From NCBI GenBank assembly GCA_039808885.1, contig JBDHTX010000013.1:1-64000 (forward strand): a stretch of 64,000 nucleotides of DNA, read 5' to 3'. The stretch comes from Dongia_A sp039808885 (GTDB lineage: Bacteria; Pseudomonadota; Alphaproteobacteria; Dongiales; Dongiaceae). Below, piece after piece: positions 9,533 to 17,851 of this stretch (its first letter is position 1; every line of letters begins with the position of its first letter). The translations under genes and the position numbers were made by a program. Under the pieces are notes generated by a model. It did no database searches and was not told where the DNA came from. It saw only the letters and a list, made by a program, of their open reading frames with translations.

Positions 9533-11098
9533 ATGAGCGTTGTTCAAGCGGAATCGCCGCGCCGGGGTGGGCGCGAGGCGCGCCGTGCGTTGCGTGCCGC
9601 ACCTTTGGCGATGAACGAACGCCCGGTCTGGCCGGGCATGAGCGGCGGCCACTACAAGGTCATGTCGGATGCCGACGTGCAGCGCATCCACCAGGCCGCG
9701 CTCGACGTGCTGGAGCAGGTGGGTTTCGCCGATGCGATCCCCAGCGGCATCGAGGTGATGACCCGCGCCGGCGCCAGGCTGGAATCGAACGGGCGGCTGA
9801 CCTTCCCCCGCGCGCTGGTGGAGGACACGGTCGCCATGGCGGCGCGGAAGTTCCCGCTGGTCGGCCAGGACCCGAAGCACGACATGGAGCCTTGGGGCAA
9901 GAAGGTCTATTTCGGCACCGCCGGGGCCGCGGTGAACATCGTCGATCCGATCACCGGCGCATACCGCGAGAGCACCACCAAGGACCTCTACGACATCGCC
10001 CGCATCGTCGACGAGATGGAGCATGTCCATTTCTTCCAGCGCGCCGTGGTGTGCCGCGACCTGCCCGATCCGTTCGAGATGGACTTCAACACCTGCTACG
10101 CCAGCGTCATGGGCACCACCAAGCATGTCGGCGCCTCCTGGGTCGATCCCATGCATCTGAAGGCGTCGCTCGAGATGCTGCACATGATCGCCGGCAGCGA
10201 GGCGAAGTGGCGCGAGCGTCCCTTCGTCAGCCAGTCGAACTGCTTCGTCGTGCCGCCGCTGAAATTCGCCCAGGACGCCTGCCGCTGCCTCGAAGTGGCG
10301 GTGGAGGGCGGCATGCCCGTCCTGCTGCTCTCGGCGGCCCAGGCGGGCGCCACCTCGCCGGCCGCGCTGGCGGGAACGATCGTGCAGGCGGTGGCGGAAT
10401 GCCTGGTCGGCCTCGTCTACGTGAACGCGATCCAGCCCGGCGCGCCGGCGATCTTCGGCACCTGGCCCTTCGTGTCCGATCTGCGCACCGGCGCCATGTC
10501 CGGCGGCTCGCCGGAGCAGGCCTTGCTCTCCGCCGGCTGCGCGCAGATGTTCCACTTCTACGACCTGACCGGCGGCACCGCCTCGGGCATGACGGATTCC
10601 AAGATCCCCGACGCCCAGGCCGGCTATGAGAAGGCGTACAACCACGCGCTGGTCGGCAATGCCGGCGCCAATCTGATCTACGAGAGCGCCGGCATGCATG
10701 CCAGCCTGCTCGGCTATTGCCTGGAAAGCATCATCATCGACAACGACATCCTCGGCGCCACCCAGCGGACCATCCGCGGCATCGAGGTGAACGACGAGAC
10801 GGTGTCGCTGGAGACGATCAAGAAGACCTGTCTGGAAGGGCCGGGCCACTATCTCGGTTCCGAGCAGACCCTGCGGCTGATGCAGAAGGACTACGTCTAT
10901 CCGACGGTCGGCGACCGCACCTCGCCCAAGGAATGGGTGGAGCGGGGGCAGACCAGCATCGTCGACAAGGCGATCAAGCAGACCAAGCTGATCCTCGACC
11001 GCAACTATCCGCGCCACGTGCCGGATGCCGTGGACGACGCGATCCGCGCCAAGTTCCCGGTCCGCCTGCCGCGCGAGCAGATGCGGCCGAAGCAGTAG
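9533..11098 (+). CDS. Trimethylamine methyltransferase (MttB) superfamily protein, non-pyrrolysine
   Basis: 521 residues with GGAAGGAATC upstream of ATG 9533. The sequence is of the MttB superfamily (COG5598), with MNERPVWPGMSGGHYKVMSD early, an IHQAALDVLEQVGFAD helix, and the late GNAGANLIYESAGMHASLLG block. True TMA methyltransferases of methanogens read through an in-frame UAG as pyrrolysine; here there is none over the whole length, so it belongs to the larger non-Pyl group. The one well-studied relative (MtgB) demethylates glycine betaine to a corrinoid protein. No corrinoid protein gene is adjacent. Two DMGDH-like genes follow, which suggests the first step of a quaternary-amine demethylation route. 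The substrate is inferred only. Confidence 0.88.
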   Translation: MSVVQAESPRRGGREARRALRAAPLAMNERPVWPGMSGGHYKVMSDADVQRIHQAALDVLEQVGFADAIPSGIEVMTRAGARLESNGRLTFPRALVEDTVAMAARKFPLVGQDPKHDMEPWGKKVYFGTAGAAVNIVDPITGAYRESTTKDLYDIARIVDEMEHVHFFQRAVVCRDLPDPFEMDFNTCYASVMGTTKHVGASWVDPMHLKASLEMLHMIAGSEAKWRERPFVSQSNCFVVPPLKFAQDACRCLEVAVEGGMPVLLLSAAQAGATSPAALAGTIVQAVAECLVGLVYVNAIQPGAPAIFGTWPFVSDLRTGAMSGGSPEQALLSAGCAQMFHFYDLTGGTASGMTDSKIPDAQAGYEKAYNHALVGNAGANLIYESAGMHASLLGYCLESIIIDNDILGATQRTIRGIEVNDETVSLETIKKTCLEGPGHYLGSEQTLRLMQKDYVYPTVGDRTSPKEWVERGQTSIVDKAIKQTKLILDRNYPRHVPDAVDDAIRAKFPVRLPREQMRPKQ

Positions 11099-11111
11099 AA
11101 CCACCCCCTTC

Positions 11112-11216
11112 CGTCATTGCCGGGCTTGACCCGGCAATCCAAGTTCCGCAGCAGCGACATGGCGACGCATTTGGATTACCGGGTCTCGCCGCTGGCGCGG
11201 CGGCCCGGTAATGACG
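11112..11216. repeat. 105-bp inverted-repeat element
   Basis: The gap between the methyltransferase and the first dehydrogenase is almost filled by a palindromic element. The outer arms CGTCATTGCCGGG (11112-11124) and CCCGGTAATGACG (11204-11216) pair at 12 of 13 positions. Inner hairpins include GCCGGG-CTTGA-CCCGGC. It differs from the other repeats in the window and appears once. It resembles the short non-coding palindromic repeats scattered between genes in GC-rich alphaproteobacteria. Confidence 0.75.
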
Positions 11217-11249
11217 AGGGGAGAAGAAGACGAAGAAGGGGAGACATTC

Positions 11250-13667
11250 ATGACCGATCACGCCCGCGTGGTCATCATCGGCGGCGGCGCTGTGGGGTGC
11301 AGCACGCTCTATCACCTGGCCAAGATGGGCTGGACCGACTGCCTGCTGCTGGAGATGAACGAGCTCTCCTCAGGCTCGACCTGGCACGCGGCGGGCAACG
11401 TGCCGAACTTCTCCACCTCGTGGAACGTCATCAAGCTGCAGCGCCATTCGTCCAAGCTCTACGCGCGGCTGGGCGACGAAGTCGACTACCCGATGAACTA
11501 CCACATCACCGGGTCGATCCGCCTCGCCAACAACAGGGAGCGCATGGACGAATACCGCCATGTCGCGGCGATGGCGCATGCCCAGGGCATCGACTTCCAG
11601 GTGATCGGCCCGAACGAGATCAAGGACAAGTATCCGTTCATGGAAATGGACGGCGTGATCGGCGGCCTCTACGACCCCTTCGACGGCGACATCGACCCCA
11701 GCCAGCTGGTGCAGGCTTATGCCATGGGCGCCAAGGATCTGGGCTGCCGCATCCAGCGCTTCACCCGCGTCACGGCCTTGCAGCGCGTCGGCAACGAATG
11801 GCTGGTGAAGACCGACAAGGGCGACATCCGCTGCGAGATCGTGGTCAACGCCGCCGGCTATCGCGCGGGCGAGATCATGGCCATGGTCGGGCAATACCTG
11901 CCGATCGTCTCCATGTCGCACCAGTATCTGGTGACCGAGATGCTCCCGGAGCTGGAGGCGCGCAAGGAGAAGCTGCCGCTGCTGCGCGATCCGGACACCT
12001 CCTATTACCTGCGCCAGGAGCGCCACGGCCTGCTGCTCGGCCCCTATGAGTGGCAGGCGACGCCGCATTGGCTGGACGGCATCCCGGAGGATTTCGCCTA
12101 TCAGCTGTGGCCCGATTCTCTGGACCGGCTGGAGAGCTATATCGAGAAGGCGATCGAGCGCGTGCCGCTGCTCGGCACCGCCGGCATCCAGCGGGTCATC
12201 AACGGCCCGATCCCCTATTCGCCGGACGGCAACCCCTATATCGGCCCGGCCCATGGCCTGCCGAATTTCTACCAGGCCTGCTGCTTCTCCTTCGGCATCT
12301 CGCAATCGGGCGGGGCGGGGAAGACGGCGGCGGAATGGATCGCCCATGGCGAGCCGGAATGGGATTTCTGGACCCTCGATCCACGCCGCTACACCGACTA
12401 CGCGACCAAGAGCTATGTCGTGGAAAAGGCGATCGAGCTCTACCAGAACGAATACGCGATCGCCTTCCCGGCGAACGAATGGCCGGCCGGTCGCCCGGCC
12501 AAGACCACCGCGCTCTACGACAAGCTCAAGGCCAAGGGTGCGTCCTTCTGCGCCCGTGGCGGGTGGGAGCGCGCGGCCTGGTTCCCGCGCAAGGGCGACG
12601 ATGCGTCGCGCAAGCCGAGCTTCCGCCGCACCAATTGGCACGCGGCGGTCGCCGAGGAATGCAAGGCGGTGCGCGAGCGCGTCGGCATCCTCGATCTCGG
12701 CGGCTTCACCAAGCTGGTGATCGAGGGCAAGGGCGCCAATGACTGGCTGAACAACATGATCTGCGGCAAGCTGCCGAAGCTGAACCGCATGTCGCTCTCC
12801 TACATGCTGAATGACAAGGGCGGCATCGTCAGCGAGTTCACCATCACGCGGCTCGGCGACGACAAGTTCTACCTGATGTCGGCGGCGGCGGCCGAGTGGC
12901 ACGACCTCGACTGGCTGGAGAAGCATCTGCCGAAGGACGGGTCGATCAAGATCGACAACCTCTCGGCGCGCTACGGTTCCATCATCATCGCCGGCCCGAA
13001 GGCGCGCGAGGTACTAGGCAAGGTCACCGAGGCCGATCTCTCCAACAAGGCCTTCCCCTGGCTGTCGGCGCGGCAGATCGAGATCGGCTATGCCCGCATG
13101 CTGGCGATGCGCGTGAACTATGTCGGCGAACTGGGCTGGGAACTGCACGTGCCCATGGAGCAGATGGTACCGATCTATGACGCGCTGTGGGAGGCGGGCA
13201 AGCCCTTCGACATGCGCGATTTCGGCATGTACGCAATGGATTCCCTGCGGCTGGAGAAGGTCTATCGCGGCTGGAAGGGCGACATGACCCACGAATACAC
13301 GCCGCTGATGGCGAGCCTCGACCGCTTCATCGACTTCCAGAAGCCGGGCTTCAAGGGCATGGACGCGCTGGTCGCGGAGCGCAACCGCGGCCCAAAGGAA
13401 CGCTTCGTGCCGCTGGTCCTGGATGAGGCCAAGGATTGTGACGCGCCCGCCTGCGCCCCGGTCTATCGCGGCGAGGAGCTGGTCGGCTTGGTCACTTCCG
13501 GCGGCTACGGCCACACCATCGGCAAGAGCATCGCGCTGGCCTATGTGCGCACCGACCTGGCGCAGATCGGCGAGAAGCTCGAGATCGAAGTCTTCGGCGA
13601 GCGCCGCAAGGCCGTGGTCAGCCAGGAGCCGATCTTCGATCCGGAGAATGCAAGGTTGCGGGCGTAG
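11250..13667 (+). CDS. FAD-dependent dimethylglycine/sarcosine dehydrogenase-like protein (DAO-GcvT fusion), copy 1
   Basis: 805 residues from ATG 11250, chosen for the AAGGGGAG just upstream rather than the in-frame ATG 39 bases earlier. The N-terminal half is a DAO-type FAD domain (VVIIGGGAVGCSTLYHLAKM). It contains SGSTWHAAG, the motif whose His carries covalent FAD in dimethylglycine and sarcosine dehydrogenases. The C-terminal half (from about 425) is a GcvT-type folate-binding domain with WHDLDWLEKHLP, GELGWELHVP and a final aminomethyltransferase barrel. The family oxidises N-methyl groups and passes the C1 unit to tetrahydrofolate as 5,10-methylene-THF. It follows the MttB-type gene and precedes a paralogue, consistent with successive demethylations. 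Confidence 0.92.
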   Translation: MTDHARVVIIGGGAVGCSTLYHLAKMGWTDCLLLEMNELSSGSTWHAAGNVPNFSTSWNVIKLQRHSSKLYARLGDEVDYPMNYHITGSIRLANNRERMDEYRHVAAMAHAQGIDFQVIGPNEIKDKYPFMEMDGVIGGLYDPFDGDIDPSQLVQAYAMGAKDLGCRIQRFTRVTALQRVGNEWLVKTDKGDIRCEIVVNAAGYRAGEIMAMVGQYLPIVSMSHQYLVTEMLPELEARKEKLPLLRDPDTSYYLRQERHGLLLGPYEWQATPHWLDGIPEDFAYQLWPDSLDRLESYIEKAIERVPLLGTAGIQRVINGPIPYSPDGNPYIGPAHGLPNFYQACCFSFGISQSGGAGKTAAEWIAHGEPEWDFWTLDPRRYTDYATKSYVVEKAIELYQNEYAIAFPANEWPAGRPAKTTALYDKLKAKGASFCARGGWERAAWFPRKGDDASRKPSFRRTNWHAAVAEECKAVRERVGILDLGGFTKLVIEGKGANDWLNNMICGKLPKLNRMSLSYMLNDKGGIVSEFTITRLGDDKFYLMSAAAAEWHDLDWLEKHLPKDGSIKIDNLSARYGSIIIAGPKAREVLGKVTEADLSNKAFPWLSARQIEIGYARMLAMRVNYVGELGWELHVPMEQMVPIYDALWEAGKPFDMRDFGMYAMDSLRLEKVYRGWKGDMTHEYTPLMASLDRFIDFQKPGFKGMDALVAERNRGPKERFVPLVLDEAKDCDAPACAPVYRGEELVGLVTSGGYGHTIGKSIALAYVRTDLAQIGEKLEIEVFGERRKAVVSQEPIFDPENARLRA

Positions 13668-13681
13668 CGGAGACAGCGCGC

Positions 13682-13835
13682 GCTGCAACACCCCCCTTCC
13701 CAACCTTCCCCCGCAAGGGGGGAAGGGGTTCAGCGAGCAGGCGGAGGAAGTTCGGACTCCCTCCCCAAACAAGTATCCCCCTCCCCCTTGACGGGGGAGG
13801 GCAGGGGTGGGGGTGAGTTGCAGCGCCGGGTATTC
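13682..13835. repeat. Partial copy of the palindrome-ended repeat plus a second palindrome
   Basis: Bases 13682-13726 match the right end of the full repeat at 16299-16485: GCTGCAACACCCCCCTTCCC followed by the CCTTCCCCCGCAAGGGGGG core. Bases 13776-13835 hold a related palindrome, CCCCCTCCCCCTTGACGGGG and its flank, ending TTGCAGCGCCGGGTA, a 15-mer also present in the repeats at 19.4 and 21.1 kb. The gap between the two dehydrogenase genes therefore holds truncated or rearranged members of the same family. Confidence 0.75.
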
Positions 13836-13856
13836 GAGTAGAGGGGACACCAAGAC

Positions 13857-16295
13857 ATGGCACTTCCAACGCAGGCGCGGGTCGTCATCATCGGCGGCGG
13901 CATTGCCGGCTGCTCCGTCGCCTATCATCTGGCCAAGCTCGGCTGGAAGGACGTGGTGCTGCTGGAGCGCAAGAAGCTGACCAGCGGCACGACCTGGCAC
14001 GCGGCGGGGCTGGTGCGCGCCTCGCTCTACACGGCGAATCTGACCCGCCTCGCGAAATACACGACCGATCTCTACACCAACCTGGAGAAGGAGACGGGGC
14101 AGGCGACGGGCTTCGTGCAGCCGGGCTCGCTTTCCATCGCCACCAACAAGGAGCGCTGGGAGGAATTCCAGCGCGGGGCCGCCATGCTGCGCGGCTTCGA
14201 CGTGATCGCCGAGCAGATCGGTCCGCAAGAGGTGAAGAAGAAGTGGCCGCTGCTGAACGTCGATGACGTGATCGGCGCGATCTACTACCCCAAGGACGGC
14301 AAGTGCAATCCGGCCGACACCACCATGGCGCTGGCCCGCGGCGCCCGCATGGGCGGGGCGAAGATCTTCGAGGACACCAAGGTCACCAAGGTGCTGACCA
14401 AGGACGGCCGCGTCACCGGCGTCGAGACCGACCAGGGCGCCATCGCCTGCGAATACGTGGTCAATTGCGGCGGCATGTGGGCGCGCGAAATCGGCCGCCG
14501 GGTCGGCGTCAACATTCCGCTGCAGGCCTGCGAGCATTTCTACATCGTGACCGAGCCGATGGAGGGCATGACGCCGGATCTGCCGGTGCTGCGCGACATG
14601 GATGCCTGCGCCTATTACAAGGAGGATGCCGGCAAGCTGCTGCTCGGCGCCTTCGAGCCGAAAGCCAAGCCCTGGGGCGTCGAGGGCATCCCGGAGGATT
14701 TCGCCTTCGACGAGCTGCCGGAGGATTTCGACCATTTCGCGCCGATCCTGGAAGGCGCCATGCACCGGGTGCCGAGCCTGGAGAAGGTCGGCATCCGCAA
14801 GTTCTTCAACGGGCCGGAGAGCTTCACCGCCGACCAGCGCTACGTGCTGGGCGAGGCGCCGACCTTGAAGAATTTCTTCGTCGCCGCCGGCTTCAATTCC
14901 ATCGGCATCCAGTCGGGCGGCGGGGTCGGCTGGGCGCTGGCGCATTGGATCGCCGAGGGCGAGCCGCCCTTCGATCTGTGGGACGTCGACATCCGCCGCT
15001 TCTATCCGCACCACAGCACCAAGTCGTTCCTGGTGCCGCGCGTCTCCGAGGCGCTCGGCCTGCTCTATGCCATGCACTGGCCGTTCCGCCAGTTCGAGAC
15101 TTCGCGCGGCATCCGCAAGTCGCCTTTCTATACGCAGACGAAAGAGCTCGGCGCCTGCTTCGGCGAAGTGGCCGGCTATGAGCGGCCGAACTGGTATGCG
15201 CCGAAGGGCGTGGCGCCGGTCTACGAGTATTCCTACGGGCGGCAGAACTGGTTCGATTACTGCGGCGCGGAATGCCGCAACATCCGCGAGAATGTCGGTT
15301 TCCTCGACCAATCCTCCTTCGCCAAGTTCCTGGTCACCGGCAAGGATGCCGAGCGCGAGCTGCAGCGTCTGTCCTGCGCCGATGTGGGGCGCGAGGGCAA
15401 GGCGACCTACACGCAATGGCTCAACGCCAAGGGCCGCATCGAGGCCGACCTCACCATCACCAAGCTGGCGCCGGAGCGTTTCCTGGTGGTGACCGCCGTC
15501 GCCACCGGCCCGCGCGAATGGCACTACATGAAGCGCCATTTCACGCCGGGCGCCCAGGTGCAGATGGAGGATGTCAGCAACCTCTATGCCGTGCTCGGCC
15601 TGATGGGTCCGAACAGCCGCAAGGTGCTCTCCAGGCTCACCAATGCCGATCTTTCCAACGAAGCCTTCCCGTTCGCCGCGGCGAAGGAGATCGATTTCGG
15701 CTGGACCAAGGCGCTGGCCTTGCGCATCTCCTATGTGGGCGAGCTGGGCTGGGAGCTTTATCTGCCGGCCGATTACGCGCCGGGCGCGCTGGAGCTGCTG
15801 CTGGAGGCCGGCAAGGAATTCGGCATCAAGCCGGCCGGCATGCACGCGATGAACTTCCTGCGCCTGGAAAAGGCCTACCGCCACTGGGGGCATGACATCA
15901 GCCCCGACGACACGCCGCATGAATCCGGTTTGGCCTTCCTCTGCGCCATGGACAAGGCGGTGCCCTTTATCGGGCGCGACGCGGTGGCGGCGGAAAAGGG
16001 GAAGAAGCTGACCAAGCGGCTCGTTCAGTTTGCGTTGGCTGATGCCACGCCCTTGCTCTATCACAACGAGCCGATCTACCTGGATGGCCGGAATGTCGGC
16101 TACGTCACCTCGGCCGGCTACAGCTACACGCTGAACGCCGCCATCGGCATGGGCTACGTGAAGCATGCCGAGGGCGTCGACCAGGCGCTGATCGACGGCG
16201 GCAGGTGGGAGATCGAGGTCGCCGACCGGAAGGTGCCGGCGCGGGCCAGCCTGAAGCCGTTCTACGACCCGAAGAACGAGCGGATGAAACTCTAG
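13857..16295 (+). CDS. FAD-dependent dimethylglycine/sarcosine dehydrogenase-like protein (DAO-GcvT fusion), copy 2
   Basis: 812 residues, a tandem paralogue of the preceding gene. The DAO FAD domain begins VVIIGGGIAGCSVAYHLAKL and keeps the TWHAAGLVRAS motif with the His that binds FAD covalently in the family. The GcvT half starts about residue 425 and contains GELGWELYLPADYAPG, LRLEKAYRHWG and the terminal barrel. This copy is closer to classical DMGDH (AAGLVRAS, PHHSTKSF) than copy 1. Two such enzymes in a row suggest that two N-methyl groups are removed in turn, or that two related substrates are used. The products would be formaldehyde-level C1 units on THF and a demethylated amine. Electron acceptor genes (ETF) are not nearby. 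Confidence 0.92.
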   Translation: MALPTQARVVIIGGGIAGCSVAYHLAKLGWKDVVLLERKKLTSGTTWHAAGLVRASLYTANLTRLAKYTTDLYTNLEKETGQATGFVQPGSLSIATNKERWEEFQRGAAMLRGFDVIAEQIGPQEVKKKWPLLNVDDVIGAIYYPKDGKCNPADTTMALARGARMGGAKIFEDTKVTKVLTKDGRVTGVETDQGAIACEYVVNCGGMWAREIGRRVGVNIPLQACEHFYIVTEPMEGMTPDLPVLRDMDACAYYKEDAGKLLLGAFEPKAKPWGVEGIPEDFAFDELPEDFDHFAPILEGAMHRVPSLEKVGIRKFFNGPESFTADQRYVLGEAPTLKNFFVAAGFNSIGIQSGGGVGWALAHWIAEGEPPFDLWDVDIRRFYPHHSTKSFLVPRVSEALGLLYAMHWPFRQFETSRGIRKSPFYTQTKELGACFGEVAGYERPNWYAPKGVAPVYEYSYGRQNWFDYCGAECRNIRENVGFLDQSSFAKFLVTGKDAERELQRLSCADVGREGKATYTQWLNAKGRIEADLTITKLAPERFLVVTAVATGPREWHYMKRHFTPGAQVQMEDVSNLYAVLGLMGPNSRKVLSRLTNADLSNEAFPFAAAKEIDFGWTKALALRISYVGELGWELYLPADYAPGALELLLEAGKEFGIKPAGMHAMNFLRLEKAYRHWGHDISPDDTPHESGLAFLCAMDKAVPFIGRDAVAAEKGKKLTKRLVQFALADATPLLYHNEPIYLDGRNVGYVTSAGYSYTLNAAIGMGYVKHAEGVDQALIDGGRWEIEVADRKVPARASLKPFYDPKNERMKL

Positions 16296-16298
16296 TCA

Positions 16299-16485
16299 CC
16301 TTCCCCCCTTGCGGGGGAAGGCAGCGAAGCCTTAGCGAGCGGAGCGAGCTTAGGCGTAGCCGGAAGGGGGGTAGTGCGCCTTCAGGCGCACAATCGCCGG
16401 AGGCGATATGAGCGAAGTTCCCTCGCGGATAGACTTGGCGTTGCAACACCCCCCTTCCCACCCTTCCCCCGCAAGGGGGGGAAGG
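16299..16485 (-). repeat. Palindrome-ended intergenic repeat, copy B (187 bp)
   Basis: Begins four bases after the dehydrogenase stop with CCTTCCCCCCTTGCGGGGG and ends with CCTTCCCCCGCAAGGGGGGG, so each terminus is itself a palindrome. It is inverted relative to copies C (19398-19582) and D (21137-21322). Read on the minus strand it has the same order: terminal palindrome, GGGTGTTGCA, a small ATCGCC..GGCGAT hairpin, CCCCCCTTCCGGCT, terminal palindrome. It fills most of the 318-bp gap before the next gene. No ORF or transposase is inside, so it is a REP/MITE-like element. Confidence 0.85.
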
Positions 16486-16613
16486 AGCCCAGCGAGCATG
16501 TAGTGCATGCGGCGTGTCGCCCGCGCTATTCCTTCCCCGTTTACTGCCCCGCGCGGTCCCGCTAGGGTGCTCCTGAAACGCCCGGAAAGGGCGCGCGTCT
16601 GGGGAGCAGCGTG

Positions 16614-17846
16614 ATGGGAAGCTTTATCGAGATCACGGCCGCCGATGGCGGCCGGTTCAAGGCCTATTTGGCGTTGCCGGCGAGCGGCAAGGGCCCGGGC
16701 ATCGTCCTCTGCCAGGAGATCTTCGGCGTCAACGCCTATGTGCGCGAGACGGCCGACCTGTTCGCCGCCGAGGGCTATGTCGTGCTGGCGCCCGACCTCT
16801 TCTGGCGCATGGAGCCAAATGTCGACATGGGCTATTCGCCCGAGGAATGGCAGAAGGCCTTCGGCTTCTTCCAGAACTTCGACGTCAATGCCGGCATCAA
16901 GGACATCACCTCGACGGTCAGCGCCTTGCGCGGCCGGCCGGAATGCACCGGCAAGGTCGGCGTGCTGGGGCATTGCCTGGGCGGCAAGCTCGCCTATCTG
17001 GCGGCGGCGCGCTCCGGCGTCGACTGCGCCGTCGGCTATTACGGCGTCGGCATCGAGGCCAGCCTGAACGAGAAGGACAAGATCCGCTGCCCGATGGTGC
17101 TGCACATCGCCGGCGAGGACAAATACGTCCCCAAGGAAGCGCAGGAGCAGATCAAGGCCGCCTTCGCCGACAAGCCGAATGTCGAGATCTACGTCTATCC
17201 CGGCCAGGATCACGCCTTCGCCCGCACCATGGGCGACCACTACAACAAGCCCGCTGCAAACATGGCGCATTCGCGCTCGATCGCCCTGTTCCGCAAGGTG
17301 ATGGGCCCGAAATACGACCTCTCGGCGCTGTGGGACCAGCATTGCTATCACGAATTCGCCACCCGCGACGTGGCGGCGACCATGAAGACCATGGTCGACA
17401 ACCCCTATGTCAACCACATCCCGACCATGACCGGCGGCGTGGAGCAGCAGGAGCTCGCGCGCTTCTACCAGCACCATTTCGTCAACGCCAACCCGGCCGA
17501 CACCAAGCTGGTGCCGATCTCGCGCACCATCGGCGCCGACCGCGTGGTGGACGAGATGCTGTTCTGCTTCACCCATGACCGCGAAATCGACTGGATGCTG
17601 CCCGGCGTGCCGCCGACCGGCAAGTATGTCGAGATCCCGCTGGTGGCCATCGTCTGCTTCCGCGGCGACAAGCTCTATCACGAGCACATCTACTGGGATC
17701 AGGCCTCGGTCCTGGCGCAGATCGGGTTGATCGACGCGTCCAAGCTGCCAACCGCGGGGATCGAGACGGCGAAGAAGCTGCTCGACGAGAAGCTGCCCTC
17801 CAACACCATCATGAAGCGCTGGGCCGAGAGCGCCGACAAGGGCTGA
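16614..17846 (+). CDS. Dienelactone hydrolase-like protein fused to an NTF2/SnoaL-like domain
   Basis: 410 residues from ATG 16614 (GGGGAG seven bases before; a GTG directly precedes the ATG). Residues 1-235 are a dienelactone-hydrolase alpha/beta-hydrolase. They carry the expected catalytic set: Glu35 in CQEIFGVNAY, nucleophile Cys121 in GHCLGGKLAY, Asp169 in GEDKYVP and His200 in GQDHAFA. Residues about 265-400 look like an NTF2/SnoaL cone (ELARFYQHHFVN, EMLFCFTH, HEHIYWDQASVLAQIG). The family hydrolyses lactones or activated esters. The added pocket may alter substrate choice. It is five bases from the next gene, so the two are co-transcribed. Its place in a methylated-amine cluster suggests it acts on the carbon skeleton left after demethylation. 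Confidence 0.87.
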   Translation: MGSFIEITAADGGRFKAYLALPASGKGPGIVLCQEIFGVNAYVRETADLFAAEGYVVLAPDLFWRMEPNVDMGYSPEEWQKAFGFFQNFDVNAGIKDITSTVSALRGRPECTGKVGVLGHCLGGKLAYLAAARSGVDCAVGYYGVGIEASLNEKDKIRCPMVLHIAGEDKYVPKEAQEQIKAAFADKPNVEIYVYPGQDHAFARTMGDHYNKPAANMAHSRSIALFRKVMGPKYDLSALWDQHCYHEFATRDVAATMKTMVDNPYVNHIPTMTGGVEQQELARFYQHHFVNANPADTKLVPISRTIGADRVVDEMLFCFTHDREIDWMLPGVPPTGKYVEIPLVAIVCFRGDKLYHEHIYWDQASVLAQIGLIDASKLPTAGIETAKKLLDEKLPSNTIMKRWAESADKG

Positions 17847-17851
17847 CGGCG

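Noticed and set aside
9533..11098. Pyrrolysine in the MttB-family protein
   Set aside because: No in-frame UAG occurs between start and stop and the product is full length, so no pyrrolysine is needed.
13014..16166. A 1050-codon open frame on the minus strand
   Set aside because: It is antisense to both DMGDH-like genes, shows no protein motif, and its low stop density is expected from GC-rich codon bias on the other strand.
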